In this document: piece by piece, positions 21,830 to 32,744 of the stretch
Position numbering within the stretch: the stretch's first letter is position 1
How the letters are laid out: each line of letters starts with the position of its first letter
NCBI GenBank assembly: GCA_015179025.1
Contig: WHUX01000096.1
Span: 62,001-126,000 of the forward strand
Source of the DNA: Terfezia claveryi
Lineage: Eukaryota; Ascomycota; Pezizomycetes; Pezizales; Pezizaceae
Length of the DNA: 64,000 nucleotides
Reading direction: 5' to 3'
Notes under the pieces: model-generated
Told to the model about the DNA's origin: nothing
What the model saw: only the letters and a program-made list of their open reading frames with translations
The model's database searches: none
Made by a program: the position numbers and the translations under genes

Positions 21830-21923
21830 GGCTCAGCTGGGAATCGAACCCAGATCACCCGCCCTCTGCCTGAAATTAGCAGGTACCTACATAGCAGATG
21901 TCATACCATTAGACCACTGTGCC
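21830..21923 (-). repeat. tRNA-like element, copy 1
   Basis: 94 nt on the minus strand: GGCACAG acceptor strand, A-box-like TGGTCTAATGG, a TCTGC/GCAGA stem around a 24-nt loop, a perfect B-box core GGTTCGATTCC inside a CTGGG/CCCAG T arm, and a CTGAGCC acceptor return (one mismatch to GGCACAG). This is a tRNA-derived sequence with both internal Pol III boxes. No 7-nt anticodon loop with U33 is evident, and the region between stem halves is 24 nt, so an isotype cannot be assigned. It lies inside a larger repeat (flanks such as ttgtattgccttgctg and agtaccaagcatagactta recur). Confidence 0.75.
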
Positions 21924-22012
21924 TTTTTATGATAGCCGCCTAATCAGTTGAGACTTGTATTGCCTTGCTGTAGGTACCAAGCATAGACTTATGAACCGCC
22001 AGATAGTCAGTT

Positions 22013-22150
22013 TTATAGAGATAAGCGAGCGGAGAGGTCCAAGTGTCCATGAATATGAAGAAGAAGAAGTTCAAATATGCAGTGAGGTGCATGTATTTTT
22101 ATTGAAGTGAAGTGGTTGTAGTGATTCAACTTAGTTATCTCGAACAAGTA
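22013..22150 (-). repeat. Dispersed module shared with 9530-9690
   Basis: Same word order as 9530-9690 on the opposite strand. See that entry. Confidence 0.55.
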
Positions 22151-22431
22151 GGAATATGACGAGATATATATACATGTATGAACGTAGAGCTGAAGGAAGT
22201 TGTGAAGCACGCCATATGAGTGCAAGCCAATGTAAGTAGTATGAATGAACGACGAAATGGACAGTATTCTAACAAGTTTTGCATGATATAATAACTCTCG
22301 GACACTAGGTAGGCTACTCTCTTCTCTCAGTGTCATAAATGTGTACTTTGATACCAATCGAGTACTTTGATACTAGGTAGTAGGTATGTGCTTGTGCTTC
22401 AATTACAAAAATCTAAAAAGAAAAATATAAT

Positions 22432-22525
22432 GGCTCAGCTGGGAATTGAACCCAGATCACCCACCCTCTGCCTGGAATTAGCAGGTACCTACACAGCAGG
22501 TGTCATACCATTAGACCACTGTGCC
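22432..22525 (-). repeat. tRNA-like element, copy 2
   Basis: 94 nt, same architecture as copy 1. The B box has an A for G (GGTTCAATTCC). Confidence 0.75.
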
Positions 22526-23035
22526 TTGTTACTGAAACCTGCCTAATCGCTTGGGTCTTGTATTGTCTTGCTGGAAGTACCTGTGCCAACCAGACGCCTT
22601 GTACATTCATAGATAAGTATATATGCGCTTACTAAGTTTTATGATATAATAATTGAAAGGTTGATTATATATATAATCATTTTTTTTTTTCGTATTCTCA
22701 TGAATATGATAATAATCGAAAAAAAAACAATAGGAAAACAGCGAACCAGCTCTCTATCATTTGTCCTACCTGTGGAGCAAGCCAGACTACCTGTGGAGTC
22801 CTGTGGAGGGTGTTGTGCAACCAGACTAAGTACCTTGTACAATAACTCTCGTACCACCTGTGCCAACCAGACTAGTACCACCTGGGCCTTGAGGACTCTC
22901 TACGAGAGGCTAGTGCTAGCTAGATTAAGTACTTGAGGACTGCTGTCTCCCTCTCTGTCGGCGGGTCGTGCAGCTAGACTACTTTGATACTAGATAGGTA
23001 CTTGTGGTTCAATGACTAAAAGGAAAAAATATAAC
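22526..23035. other. Repeat-rich spacer between tRNA-like copies
   Basis: Contains recurring phrases also seen near 22.3, 32.9 and 40.9 kb (ataactctcg, gtgccaaccagactag, tactttgatac). No gene. Confidence 0.5.
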
Positions 23036-23129
23036 GGCTCAGCTGGGAATTGAACCCAGATCACCCACCCTCCGCCTGAAATTGGCAGGTACCTACATAG
23101 CGGGCGTCTTACCATTAGACCACTGTGCC
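23036..23129 (-). repeat. tRNA-like element, copy 3
   Basis: 94 nt, same architecture, with small substitutions in the loop. Confidence 0.75.
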
Positions 23130-23130
23130 T

Positions 23131-24752
23131 TTTTATGATAGTTGGCTAATCGCTTGGGTCATGTATTGGCAACGGCAGGATGGAGCCATAGTCCCCAGTG
23201 AATTGGTCTTCAGTTATGTCGATGATGTCAACGCTCTGGAGATTACCAACCTACCGGCGAGAACGCATAATGCACTGGTGAGGCTTGTCGACGAGCCCCT
23301 AGAAGCAGCGGCATCCAAGGGCGACCTCAAATGGGATCCTGGCCAAGAAATCAGACTAGACTTCCACAAGGGGCCGATCGGGGGATGTACTGCTCTTGGC
23401 ATACACATTTAGTCTAATCTGTCCTGGGATGAACATATCAAGATCCGGACGAAGATGGTGTCAAGGCTCTTCCGGGTATTGACCAGATTAGGTAACTCAA
23501 ATGGAGGCATGAACCGAAAAGCCCTCAGAGCACTACCTATATACGGGGCCTATCCGACCAATACTCACCTGCGGGGCCGGGGTGTACAATGAGACAGGCG
23601 TCTGTCCGAAGCTGGAACCCATGCGGAGATAGGAATACCAGGATTACGGGGGCCTACCATTGAGCAGCCACGAAAAGCTGGGTTGGATTGCTAACGTGGA
23701 ACCAATGTACAAGACAAGATTAGATGACCTATCTAGGGCATGGGCAGCCCATTGCCTCCGCACTGGGGACACACAAGACAAAGCCTTCATGCGCAGCTAC
23801 ACGGCACCTCGTAAGACATCATAGCACGACGGCTCTAGTCCACATACCCAAAGAGACAGCCCCATCTCAGAAGCATTTTGCCTAACCGCAGCAGAAGTTA
23901 CAACCTCACGAGCTCCCATATGGGAATAGGGAGGATACGAGAACATTCCCGATCACACATCGACCCGCAGGTCCGTGAAATCGAAACACTTCGGATATTG
24001 GGCAGTGGAGATTAGATCGATCCTGGATGATAGAGAGTTTGCTATATCGACGGCACGGGGAGGGAGGGATGGTCGCGAGAGCAACCCATAGCACGGACCG
24101 AAAGAGCAACCTAGAGACCACCTACGGGAGCTACCGGGGGGATGGCGAACTACATGCAATGCGCCTAGAAGATCCGAGCATGATCACGATTACGGTAGGC
24201 CTGGGCACGAGCCGGCACGAGCCGAGCCTGGGGTAGGCTCGTTCCCAGGCCTAATCACGATCCTCACGGATTCACAAACAGCAATACAGGCGGTCTTTCT
24301 CCAATATGAGTCGTGGGGCACCTCCGAGATCGGGCATCGAGCCGGACATCGAAAATGCCCTAGTCCAGTCTGCCGACATCAGGGACGTCAGGATCGCATG
24401 ACATAGGTATTGAAGGGAATGAGAAGGCGGACCAGCGGGCATCGCTTGAGTCGCATCTAGGACAAATCAAAGTCACCTCGCGCACCGCCACGGAGGGAGG
24501 TCTACGAGCTGCCTCTGAAGCCATTCGGAAAGAGAAGGTGCGTATGGGGACGACAGCCTCTTTCGGCTTACACTTGGATGCGAACGGACCGAGGGCCCCA
24601 GAGATGCTGGCTGCACCAGATTGGCAATGCAGAGACCACAGCGTGCGATTATGGACAACCGTTAGAAAGTTCACACCACACCATTATGAGTGCCCGTGGT
24701 TCGCACGAGAGCCAGACCCCTGAGGTACAAGAGCACCTTTGAGGACTTAGAC
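23131..24752 (+). pseudogene. LINE ORF2 relic: reverse transcriptase, RNase H, knuckle
   Basis: The plus strand reads LVFSYVDDVNALEI, with the LINE reverse-transcriptase active site YVDD, followed by the thumb (GPIGGCTALGIHI and, after a stop, SNLSWDEHIKIRTKMVSRLF). Later come DSPISEAF and, near 24260-24310, ILTDSQTAIQAVF, the RNase H second-Asp block. ASLESHLGQIKVTSRTATE and frameshifted remains of a C-terminal Cys/His knuckle (about 24580-24720) follow. The remaining coding end EDLDKAEWRK is split by a nested insertion at 24766 and resumes at 25355. Many stops, so inactive; the upstream endonuclease and most of the reverse transcriptase are absent. Confidence 0.85.
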
Positions 24753-24765
24753 AAAGCGGAGTGGA

Positions 24766-25341
24766 TTTTTTTTTTTTAAATACTTGTTACTCTTATTCGG
24801 TCCCAGTAAGGGGACCATGAAGAGCCACTCGGAAACCCGAGTGGATTCAGGACAAGGCAAGTTAATCTGCCAGGTCCGGCGCGCAGAAAGCAGAAGATAG
24901 ATACATAGGTCCGGCGCGCAGAAAGCAGAGATGGGATAAATGTGTAAAAAAGAAATCAAAGGACAGAGGGCCTCCATACTGTCATTAACCACCAATGGCG
25001 GATGACCCCGAGAGGACTGACTGAGACCCCTGCCGGAAAATACCAACAAGAAGAAGAAATGACTTGAAGTGTGAGAAAAACGTGTAAGAGAACTCGTGAG
25101 TGCTACCAGCCATCTAAGGCCAGCCCATCCTAGCGTGGATGGATATTTATTAGCTACGTGTTCCCATGTCTTCTTCCAGCCATCCGCCGATACAGAAGGC
25201 TAAAGAAAGCTTCTACCGCATCCCAATTATCCTCCTCTTCTTCCTCGATCCAAATGGGGTGGTCGAGGTCTTCCCAATCTTTAATGCCGCCTAAAGCTTG
25301 TCTGTGGTCGTGAAAGAGGGGGCAGTCAAAGGCTAGGTGAA
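24766..25341 (-). mobile_element. Truncated LINE nested inside another LINE
   Basis: A 576-bp minus-strand insert flanked by AAAGCGGAGTGGA at 24753-24765 and 25342-25354 (13-bp target duplication). It begins with a LINE C-terminal segment (minus-strand frame HLAFDCPLFHDHRQALGGIK, then WEDLDHPIW and DAVEAFFSLLYRRMAG), continues with the conserved 3' UTR, and ends with the GGTCCC/GGGACC hairpin and a T run (poly-A). It interrupts the end of the host LINE at 23131-24752. Confidence 0.9.
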
Positions 25342-25424
25342 AAAGCGGAGTGGAGGAAGTAGGCCACGGAGGCCTTTTTTTGGTTATTTATATCACGAGT
25401 TCAGCTGACTTTTACTTTCATCTT

Positions 25425-25551
25425 TCACGAGTTCCCTGTCTCACGAGTTACCTGTCTCACGAGTTCCCTGTCTCACGAGTTCCCTGTCTCACGAGTTCCC
25501 TGTCTCATGAGTTCCCTGTCTCATGAGTTCCCTGTCTCACGAGTTCCCTAT
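25425..25551 (+). repeat. 16-bp tandem repeat, eight copies
   Basis: Unit tcacgagttccctgtc; copies start every 16 bp from 25425. A few have T for C in tcatgag, or A for C in gttacc. Confidence 0.95.
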
Positions 25552-25786
25552 GTTTACGGTTTTCATGAGTTTCAGGATAAATGGAATTTCCTTAACCTGT
25601 CAACTTACTTTGCTGTATATAGGCGCGGACCTGACAGATTAACCTGCACTAATATAGTCATGACTATATCGTAGATGAAAGGAGTGGGACCCGTCAACCA
25701 ACCAACCCTCAGCGATGGAGACACAATTAGGGAATAAAACTAATATAATTTAGCTAGTATGGCCGAATAATCTATTACTTTTTGCA
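25552..25786. other. No gene recognised
   Basis: No supported feature. Confidence 0.4.
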
Positions 25787-25859
25787 TAAGAGGTATAGGA
25801 CTTTAACCTATGGGCTTTCGTGTGTAAAACGAGCGCTCTTCCATCTGAGCTAACCTTTT
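25787..25859 (-). tRNA. tRNA-Val(TAC)-like gene, probably of mitochondrial origin
   Basis: 73 nt folding as a cloverleaf on the minus strand: acceptor AAAAGGT/ACCTCTT (one mismatch), D stem GCTC/GAGC, anticodon arm with loop TTTACAC giving anticodon TAC (Val), T stem ATAGG/CCTAT, discriminator A. The T loop is TTAAAGT, lacking the invariant C of a nuclear B box. Flanks are very AT-rich, unlike the surrounding DNA. The best reading is a piece of mitochondrial DNA moved to the nucleus. A decayed nuclear gene is the alternative. Confidence 0.7.
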
Positions 25860-25924
25860 ACCCTTTTTTAATTAATTTATTATATGCTTTTATAATTTTT
25901 TAATTTATCAATTGTCCTGAGCCC

Positions 25925-26000
25925 ACCCGGCCTTCCGTGTGGCTCCTTACTGAGACCGATTAGGAGTAATGAGTATATATATAAAAAAATAAAAATAAAA
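25925..26000 (+). repeat. LINE 3' tail fragment, family 2
   Basis: CCACCCGGCCTTCCGTGTGG, then CTCCTTACTGAGACCGATTA and GGAGTAATGAGTAT plus an A-rich end. The hairpin stem is partly lost. Confidence 0.65.
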
Positions 26001-26209
26001 TGTATCCATGGGAATTGAGGGTAAGACAAATGCGCTGGAATATGTTATTTGGCCAATCAGAAGCAATGGAATACAAGGATTTGCGGGTGGCTATCCTGCA
26101 ACAGGTATTGCCTTGTTGGAGTACCAAGCATAGACTTATGAATCTTCAGGTGCATAGAGTAGAGGTGTTTGGTTCAATGCAAAAAAATCTGAAAAAGAAA
26201 AATGATAAT

Positions 26210-26303
26210 GGCTCAGCTGGGAATTGAACCCAGATCACCCGCCCTCTGCTTGAAGTTAGCAGGTACCTACATAGCAGGCGTCATACCATTAGACCACTGT
26301 GCC
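26210..26303 (-). repeat. tRNA-like element, copy 4
   Basis: 94 nt, same architecture as copy 1. Confidence 0.75.
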
Positions 26304-26364
26304 TTTTTATGATAGATGCCTAATCGCTTGAGTCATATATTGCCTTGACAGAAGTACCAAGCCT

Positions 26365-27655
26365 AGGTTTTCAATCAAACAGGTCAAACGCGGCACATGG
26401 CTACGCAACTTGGCACGATGGCTTCAACCCATACCTTCAAGGTGACAGCCCCATTTCGGAGGCCTTCTACATGATGCGGCGGAACCACATGAAGTCTCGT
26501 GCGGGGATAGGTCTGACACGAGAACTTTCCACATCATTCACGAAATGATAATCGAACTAACTTCCGAGAGGTCGAGATACCTAGGATACTTGCTGGGCAA
26601 TACAGGTAGGGATAGGATCAATCCTAGACGAAGGATGGAGAGTATGATACACTGACAGCACTGGGATACAGCATATAGCACAGACAGAAAAGGTGGACTG
26701 GAGGCTATCTAAAGTGGCTGTCTATGGGATACAGCCACGATGGCGGACGGCGAACTCCTGGCAATTCACCTGACTCACACTGCGGAAGACTCGGACATGA
26801 CCATGATCCTCTCATATTCTCAGCCGGCAATGCAGATAATATTCAACATGAGCAAAGGATCGCCCCTAAGATCGGCCATTCAAGACGGTCTTAATCTAAA
26901 AGAGATGTTAATATCGCCTGGGTCAGAGGGCACGCCGATATAGAAGGAATCGAGGGAGCGGATCGGATGACATCTTACGAGTCATTCCTAGGACAAATTA
27001 AAGCACGGGAGCGTACAGTAACGGAGGGAGGCCTAGGCAGAGGCAGCCCCCAAGGCCATCCGAAAAGAGGCAAGAGGGGAAAAAGTGTTCGGGGTTAGGA
27101 AAACGAACGGCTCAGACATGCACTGTCAACATATACATGGATGCGGACAGACCGTGGTCCACAGGAAAGCTGACACATCACATCTGCAAAGCGAACGACA
27201 GAACATGTGCATGCGGGCATCCGATGGAGAATGCGCAGCACTTTACTTTCGACTGTCCACGGTTCAAACGAGAAAGAGCCCTATTCTTAGGAAACAAGAG
27301 AACAAGGGCAGAACTAGACAAACCAGAGTAGGGAAGGGAGGGAAAGGAAGTTTTAGAGACCACACAGGCATTTTTCACTTGTCTTTACAGTGAGCTCCTT
27401 CTCTCCTCTTTTCGAGATCTGGGGTCGGGCCTTAGTCAGGCCCTTTTGGGGGTCATCTGCGCATGATACGGCTAATGACAGCATGGGGGCCCCACCTCAC
27501 TCAGCATATTCTATAGCTCTTTCATTTTATACAGCACCGGATGCGGCAGATTGGCGTGCCTTGTCCTGAATCCACCTGGATTTTTGAGTCGCTCATCATG
27601 GTCCCCCTACTGGGACAGCATATGAGTAATGAGTATTTTTTAAAAAAAGAAAAAA
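26365..27655 (+). pseudogene. LINE ORF2 C-terminal relic with 3' UTR and tail
   Basis: Begins within DSPISEAFYMMRRNH (same block as at 23860). RNase H remains read MILSYSQPAMQIIFNMSKGS, where the catalytic D of SDSQ is Y. The Cys/His knuckle is complete at about 27187-27265: CKANDRTCACGHPMENAQHF and TFDCPRFKRER. The 3' UTR has GCTAATGACAGCATGGGG and GCCTTGTCCTGAATCCACC, then TGGTCCCCCTACTGGGACA and GTAATGAGTATTT plus A. It links the coding family to the family-2 hairpin tail. Confidence 0.85.
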
Positions 27656-28231
27656 GACTAGTGGAAAACGTGATTTAATAACTTGATAATTATTCTGTAC
27701 AGCTTTTCCCACCCCAACCAAGCAGCAAGCAATCGAGTTCAGCCACAAATTAGGCGAAAGCACCACCTTAGACTACAGCAGAGTTAAAAGTCTTACCCAA
27801 ATAAGAGTGGGTGTGACGCCACGCAGTGCAATTACAGGATTGTGGGCACACGGAGGAATATTTAGGTGGGGAATATATGAAATTCCAGAGCGGCTATAGA
27901 GAGCAGCTAGATATGGCATGAAAACGGGGTCTCGATATGAAAAATATATTTACAAAAATAATAGAAAAAATCAAACCAAAAACGATATCAATAGCTGCAA
28001 GATGTCCTATGGCCTCGGTTCCCTATAGTGCCCCAAGATGTTCCTCCTAGCCTGAGTATTTGCACGAAAGGGAGTGAGGGAAACATCTAGGGAACCGATT
28101 GACGTTATGGTATGTCACATCTCACCCCCCTTATATCTCTCCTCCATACCCACTGGTGCGAATGTTTAGCCCCCGGGGGTTCGGTCGGGCTCTGTGCACG
28201 ATGGCTGGGTTTGATGCCCTGTCAGGCATAG

Positions 28232-28720
28232 TCATTTCCGTGGCGGGCGGATAGTGACGTGAGTGGGAGGCATAGGAGCCCTAGCCCACCATTTTTGTGG
28301 GACCGGAGTGTTCGTGATTGGGCGAGACGGGTTGCCCATGATGCCGGCAGGGTTGGGAGTCTTTGGACTTGCTTTGGACGCCTTATGAGCCCATGGATTA
28401 TGGGTCATTGTGGTGCCTTGTGGGGGAGTATTCTGGGCCTTGGGGCCGACGCTTGATATGGAGGAGGTGGTTGGCGTGGGTTTATTTGTTACCGCCCGTA
28501 CTGGCTTCCATTCGTTCTCATCTTCCACATCCGAATTCTCCGCTTCATCCTGGTCCTCCTCATCTGAATCCTGGTCCTCCTCATCTGAATCCTGGTCCTC
28601 CTCATCTGAGTCCAGGAATGGACAGTCTTTCACATGTCCAGCAGAGATATCTCGTCCCCGGCAACGGTTGTAGTCGCATTGAACATGGGTGAAGTTTTTG
28701 CATCCTCTTGGTTTGGACAT
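28232..28720 (-). CDS. Small acidic protein with N-terminal HCCHC metal-binding-like motif, copy B
   Basis: 162-aa intact ORF. The N-terminus MSKPRGCKNFTHVQC... conserves H12, C15, C20, H29 and C33 at the same spacing as copies A and C. The acidic segment is expanded: DSDEEDQ appears three times in tandem (a 21-bp DNA repeat), versus once in A. The C-terminal block SWxRAPMPPTHVTIRPPRK (here WWARAP) is conserved. The frame is uninterrupted although surrounding LINE and LTR sequences are full of stops, which argues for recent duplication or selection. Function unknown. Confidence 0.75.
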   Translation of the reverse strand: MSKPRGCKNFTHVQCDYNRCRGRDISAGHVKDCPFLDSDEEDQDSDEEDQDSDEEDQDEAENSDVEDENEWKPVRAVTNKPTPTTSSISSVGPKAQNTPPQGTTMTHNPWAHKASKASPKTPNPAGIMGNPSRPITNTPVPQKWWARAPMPPTHVTIRPPRK

Positions 28721-28875
28721 TTTGTTAAAGGACTAAATCTAGGGACAAAGATGTACGAAGGAAGGATTATTGGTGGTGTAATGTAGAAGACTTTGCAGAA
28801 CACTTGATGTTGTCAATGTTTTCTGGGGGACTCAATCTGATGTGAGGAAGGGGTAGAACGGTGCTGACCTGTCCC

Positions 28876-28883
28876 CTTATATA
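28876..28883 (-). promoter_or_regulatory. TATA box of copy B gene
   Basis: TATATAAG on the minus strand, 156 bp upstream of the ATG, as in copies A and C. Confidence 0.6.
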
Positions 28884-29439
28884 CTGATTTTTGTGTCAAT
28901 TGCTCGCATGTGCGTTCAGTGTCCAAATTACCTATTGAGTTTCACACGGACTTGATAGCAAATCTTCGTGCTATTTGACAACGGGGAGAAAGCGTTTTTT
29001 TTTTCAATAAAACCGGAAAGGTTAACTTAACATGATTGCAATAGAGCCCAACCATGCTTTACGTTAACTTTTGGGATTGGAATTGGGAGATTCACGCGAT
29101 TTCTTTTGGTAACTCAGTACTCGTATACAAACTATTTACTTTTTATCCAGCTGGATTGTCCAACCCGCCCGGTGATTCATGCCACTCCACCTGTTCCTCT
29201 CGAGTTACCCGGCAGTGGGAGTGAACAACGAATAGAATTTGCGGAGTTCACAATGGAGGTCGGAATGTGGGTTACAGACTGCAGGACTGAATATTGTAAA
29301 AAGTATAGACATACATATTACTGCGCACAGAAGCGGGCCTCCGCTCTCCCACCATAACTTGTCCTGCGTGCCGAATCTCGGTGCGATTTTACCTATATAG
29401 TGGATTGTCTTTTCGCTAGGGTAGCCAGATAAAATTGAG

Positions 29440-29493
29440 TAGCCCCCCTAACGGGGCTACATAGGAGTACTAAGTATAAAAAAAAAAAAAAAA
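29440..29493 (+). mobile_element. Truncated LINE/SINE tail with 13-bp target duplication
   Basis: AGATAAAATTGAG occurs at 29427-29439 and 29494-29506. The 54-bp insert has the hairpin TAGCCCC-ccta-ac-GGGGCTA, then ATAGGAGTACTAAGTAT and poly-A. It is a variant of the family-2 tail with a different stem sequence. Confidence 0.9.
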
Positions 29494-29564
29494 AGATAAA
29501 ATTGAGGGAGAGTAAAATTAGCTAGATGTGTTATGCTGGCGGGAAAAAATCAAAAAGGAATATC

Positions 29565-29658
29565 GGCTCAGCTGGGAATCGAACCCAGATCACCTGCCCT
29601 CTGCTTGAAATTAGCAGGTACCTACATAGCAGATGTCAGACCATTAGACCACTGTGCC
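29565..29658 (-). repeat. tRNA-like element, copy 5
   Basis: 94 nt. The B box is perfect (GGTTCGATTCC), as in copy 1. Confidence 0.75.
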
Positions 29659-29744
29659 TTTCTATGATAGTAGTCTATAGCAGGTGGTCTTGTGTTGCCT
29701 TGACACAGGTACCCTTAAGCTGGGATACTCTCAGCTGATCTAGG

Positions 29745-30840
29745 ACCCGGTCAGAGATCCCACCCACCACATTACAACTCTAGAGATGATCATGGACAAC
29801 GAACTCTCATTCCGCAAGCACATCAAGTTCCATACACAGAAAGCCAGGAAGATGCCAGATGTTCTCTCAAGGCTGGCCAATAGCAACAAAGGCATGAGTC
29901 CTTAATCCATCCATTCCCTTTAGAGACGCAGTTTCACTTTGGGATCCGAGTTCTGATTGAGACCTTCGGGCAGACGGGACCCTAGGCCAGCAGACATGGG
30001 TACCAGGCGCTACACAAGATTTATGGGGAATACTAGAGTGCAAACTACAACATGACCTATCTGCGAGTTGGGCAGGTCATGTAGCAGTACAAACAGGGAA
30101 CCCAGACATACGGGCAATGCTCCCCAATTCATTCTCAAATCCCCGGGATCCGATAACCTCCGCCTTCCACATCGCCACTCCGCGGATCCTCCCTCTTCTC
30201 AGCTTCGGTAATTGCGACAAATCCACCCAGAACACTCTCGCTCTCTACACTTTATACGAACCGTCAGATGCAAACGGGGTGGGCAGCTAAGCTTTGTGGG
30301 AAGATGGACGAGGGCTGGAGGCTGTGCTACCCAGATGGCACTGGGAGGGCAAGACACACCGCATCTGCTTTTACTTCGGAAGATTGGAGGGGTAACCCCC
30401 TTCAAAGGGACACGAGTATTTAGGAGGGGAGTCCACAGTCGCAGATTCAGAACGACAAGCCATCGCTTTAGACCTCCGAGCCAACAAAGGCAGCGGCATG
30501 TTAGCCATTCTGTCAGACTCGGCCGCAGCCATATCCAACGCCATCAAGTTCTCCAGAAGATAGTCAGCAAGGAGTGGGGTCGAGTCTGAGCTAGCGGAAG
30601 TACTCGAGAAACGGCACCTAGAACATCAGGACAGCCGCATTCTTTGGATCCGGTCTCCAAAGGGAACGAGGAAGCCGACAAGCTAGCCGCCTTGGCCCCT
30701 GCTTTGGAGCAATTCTCCCTGAGCCCCTTAAGAGTGACAGAAGGGGGTATTAGACAAGGCTCAAAGGCACCTAGAAGCGAAGTGCATACATCCAAAGGCT
30801 TTGTGTTTGGAGATCAGTGGAACCGACAAGCCTCCTCAGC
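29745..30840 (+). pseudogene. LINE ORF2 relic: end of reverse transcriptase and RNase H
   Basis: Starts with MIMDNELSFRKHIKFHTQKA and RLANSNKGM, the post-catalytic part of LINE reverse transcriptases. RNase H follows: TVADSERQAIALDLRANKGS, MLAILSDSAAAISNAI (second Asp block) and RILWIRSPKGNEEADKLA (third block). Frames shift and stops interrupt. Sequence downstream to about 31060 is probably more of the same relic. Confidence 0.8.
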
Positions 30841-31103
30841 TTAGACGTGGCTAAGTGCTGACAGAGGCTCTCAAAAGCACTCGTTCCACATATTCGGGAA
30901 ATCGAACGCAGAAGCATGCCGTGCTGCCATCACACATAAGACGGTCGACACCTTCGGTTTCGTATATAGATGGCTCGTCGGGAGAGGAGGCTATTGAGGT
31001 ACTTATACATTCTCCCCGGTCAACAGCCCTTGAGTCCAGTTTCATGTTTACTTATGTTATATCAGTTTGGTTTGTTAGGTGCGGCTTCAGGCAGGCCTCT
31101 CGG

Positions 31104-31200
31104 AGTTATTTTTTTTTTATTTTTTTTTTTTTAAATACTCCTTACTCCTATTTAGTCCCAGTGAGGGGACCATGAAGAGCCACCCGGAAGTCCGGCTGGA
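31104..31200 (-). mobile_element. Truncated LINE tail with 11-bp target duplication
   Basis: AGGCCTCTCGG occurs at 31093-31103 and 31201-31211. The minus-strand insert carries GGCTCTTCATGGTCCCCTCA and CTGGGACTAAATAGGAGTAA, then a long T/A-rich tail. It sits in the 3' UTR of another LINE. Confidence 0.8.
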
Positions 31201-31211
31201 AGGCCTCTCGG

Positions 31212-32290
31212 GGTCCGGTTAAAGAAGACCTCTAGGGGTCCGGTTAGTGACAGCATGGGGACTCAGCGACACTTGAGTTCATCCCTTTTCCAGTTTATAT
31301 CGTTATATGTTCTTCTATACAGACGGAGGAAGGTGGGGTAGGGGGAGGTTTGTTTCGATAGAATTCGCAGGCAGAATAGAAGGGTGAAGAGGACTGGGGG
31401 GATGGCTATGGTATGGTATGGGGAGGTGGTGGGAATCAGAGGAGCTCTAGAAAGAGCGCGGAGAGAGGAAAGTGTCCTGGTGTTGACTGACTCACGTGCA
31501 AGGATTCTGGCAATTGGGGCGGCGGGCAAGTTAGGAGAAGCCAGGACAGAAGATCTTAATTGGATTGTCGAGGAGGTGGCGAACAGAGAAGGAAGGTTAG
31601 GGAGGGGCAGTCCGATTTGGCTGGGTCAAGGCGCACATTGGCATATATGGTTTTAAATGCTTGTTCCTCTTATGCGGTCCCAGTAGGGGGACCATAAGGA
31701 AGAGCATGGCATGGCAGAGGAATAGTCACGAAGGGTGGGGGGGGGGGGGTAGGTACGCCTGGAACAGGAAGAGGCAGGCAAGCCGAAAGGTGATTGGAAC
31801 TGGGATGGGGAGGGTATTGGAAGTGGAATGGGAAGGCGCGGGTCGACTATGTGCATTGAAGAACTGGGAGGGGAAAACTACAAGTGTGGAGAGCTATCTT
31901 AGATCCCACGGTATTCACAATCTATAGGTTCTTCGAGGTGGACCCGGAAACGGGCAGGCATGTCGCTTTGTCATGTCCTGCCGGCAGATGGATTGGAAGA
32001 AGGTGGAGTTCTTGGGAACAAGCGGACGAAAAGGACAGATGGTTGCGGAAAAGAAAAGATGGTTGCGGAAAATGAAGGACAGGGACAAGGAAATATTCGA
32101 GCACTTGGTTGAGAATTTCTTTTCTAGAGTTAAGGTGTCGGGGGGTGGGAGCTGGCAGCGGAGGAAGGTGAAGCAGTTTTTTTGGTGCGGGTTTCTTTTG
32201 TCTTTGGGAGGCTGGACCTGCTTCTGGTACCGAGAGCATAAGCTGAACCTTTTAAGGGCAGTCTTCGGGACTCCGGCATGACCTTAGGTA
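31212..32290 (+). pseudogene. LINE relic: RNase H and Cys-rich C-terminus
   Basis: GVRGALERA-like VGIRGALERARREESVLVL and TDSRARILAIG represent RNase H. GQGAHWHIWF is cut by a minus-strand LINE tail at about 31652-31695. The end contains DPETGRHVALSCPAG and GRRWSSWEQADEKDRWLRK, the same knuckle region as at 10.5 kb. KDRDKEIFEHLVENFF follows. Broken in several frames. Confidence 0.75.
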
Positions 32291-32394
32291 TGAGACAATA
32301 AAAATAAAATAAAATAATAAAAACGTTAACCATATGTTATATCTGCTGCAGCATTTTGGCTCTCGAGTTTTTTTATATTGCGGTATATAGGCGC

Positions 32395-32510
32395 CGGACC
32401 TGGAACATTAACTTGCTTCGTCCTGAATCCACCCGGGTTTCCGGTTGCTCCTCGTGGTCGGTCCCCTTACCAGGGGGACCGAATAGGAGTAATAATTATT
32501 AACAACAAAA
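32395..32510 (+). repeat. LINE 3' UTR and tail fragment, family 2
   Basis: CCTGAATCCACCCGGGTTTC, GGTCCCCTTACCAGGGGGACC (hairpin with one extra G) and GAATAGGAGTAATAATT, ending A-rich. Confidence 0.75.
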
Positions 32511-32649
32511 AAAAGAGGAGAATTGACAGAGAGGTATGAAGCATAGGCTTTGAACCTTGCCCAGGGAGCATTTAGCGACACAGTTTAGTCCCTTGTATAT
32601 TGCCTCTACCATCGCATCGCATCTCCTAAACCAAAAGAAAAAAAATAAT

Positions 32650-32744
32650 GGCCCAGCTGGGAATTGAACCCAGATCACCCACCCTCTGCCTGAAATTAGC
32701 AGGTAACCTACACAGCAGGTGTCATACCATTAAACTACTGTGCC
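32650..32744 (-). repeat. tRNA-like element, copy 6
   Basis: 95 nt; one extra base in the loop and ggcccag in place of ggctcag at the acceptor. Confidence 0.7.

Larger units (their letters stand above)
27950..29285 (-). repeat. Dispersed gene-bearing unit, copy B
   Basis: Homologous to copy A (2445-3888) and copy C (49433-50835). It lacks the outermost upstream part present in A and C, and has about 60 extra bases just after the stop codon. Confidence 0.75.

Noticed and set aside
25425..25551. Possible CRISPR-like array
   Set aside because: Units are contiguous 16-bp repeats with no unique spacers; a minisatellite.
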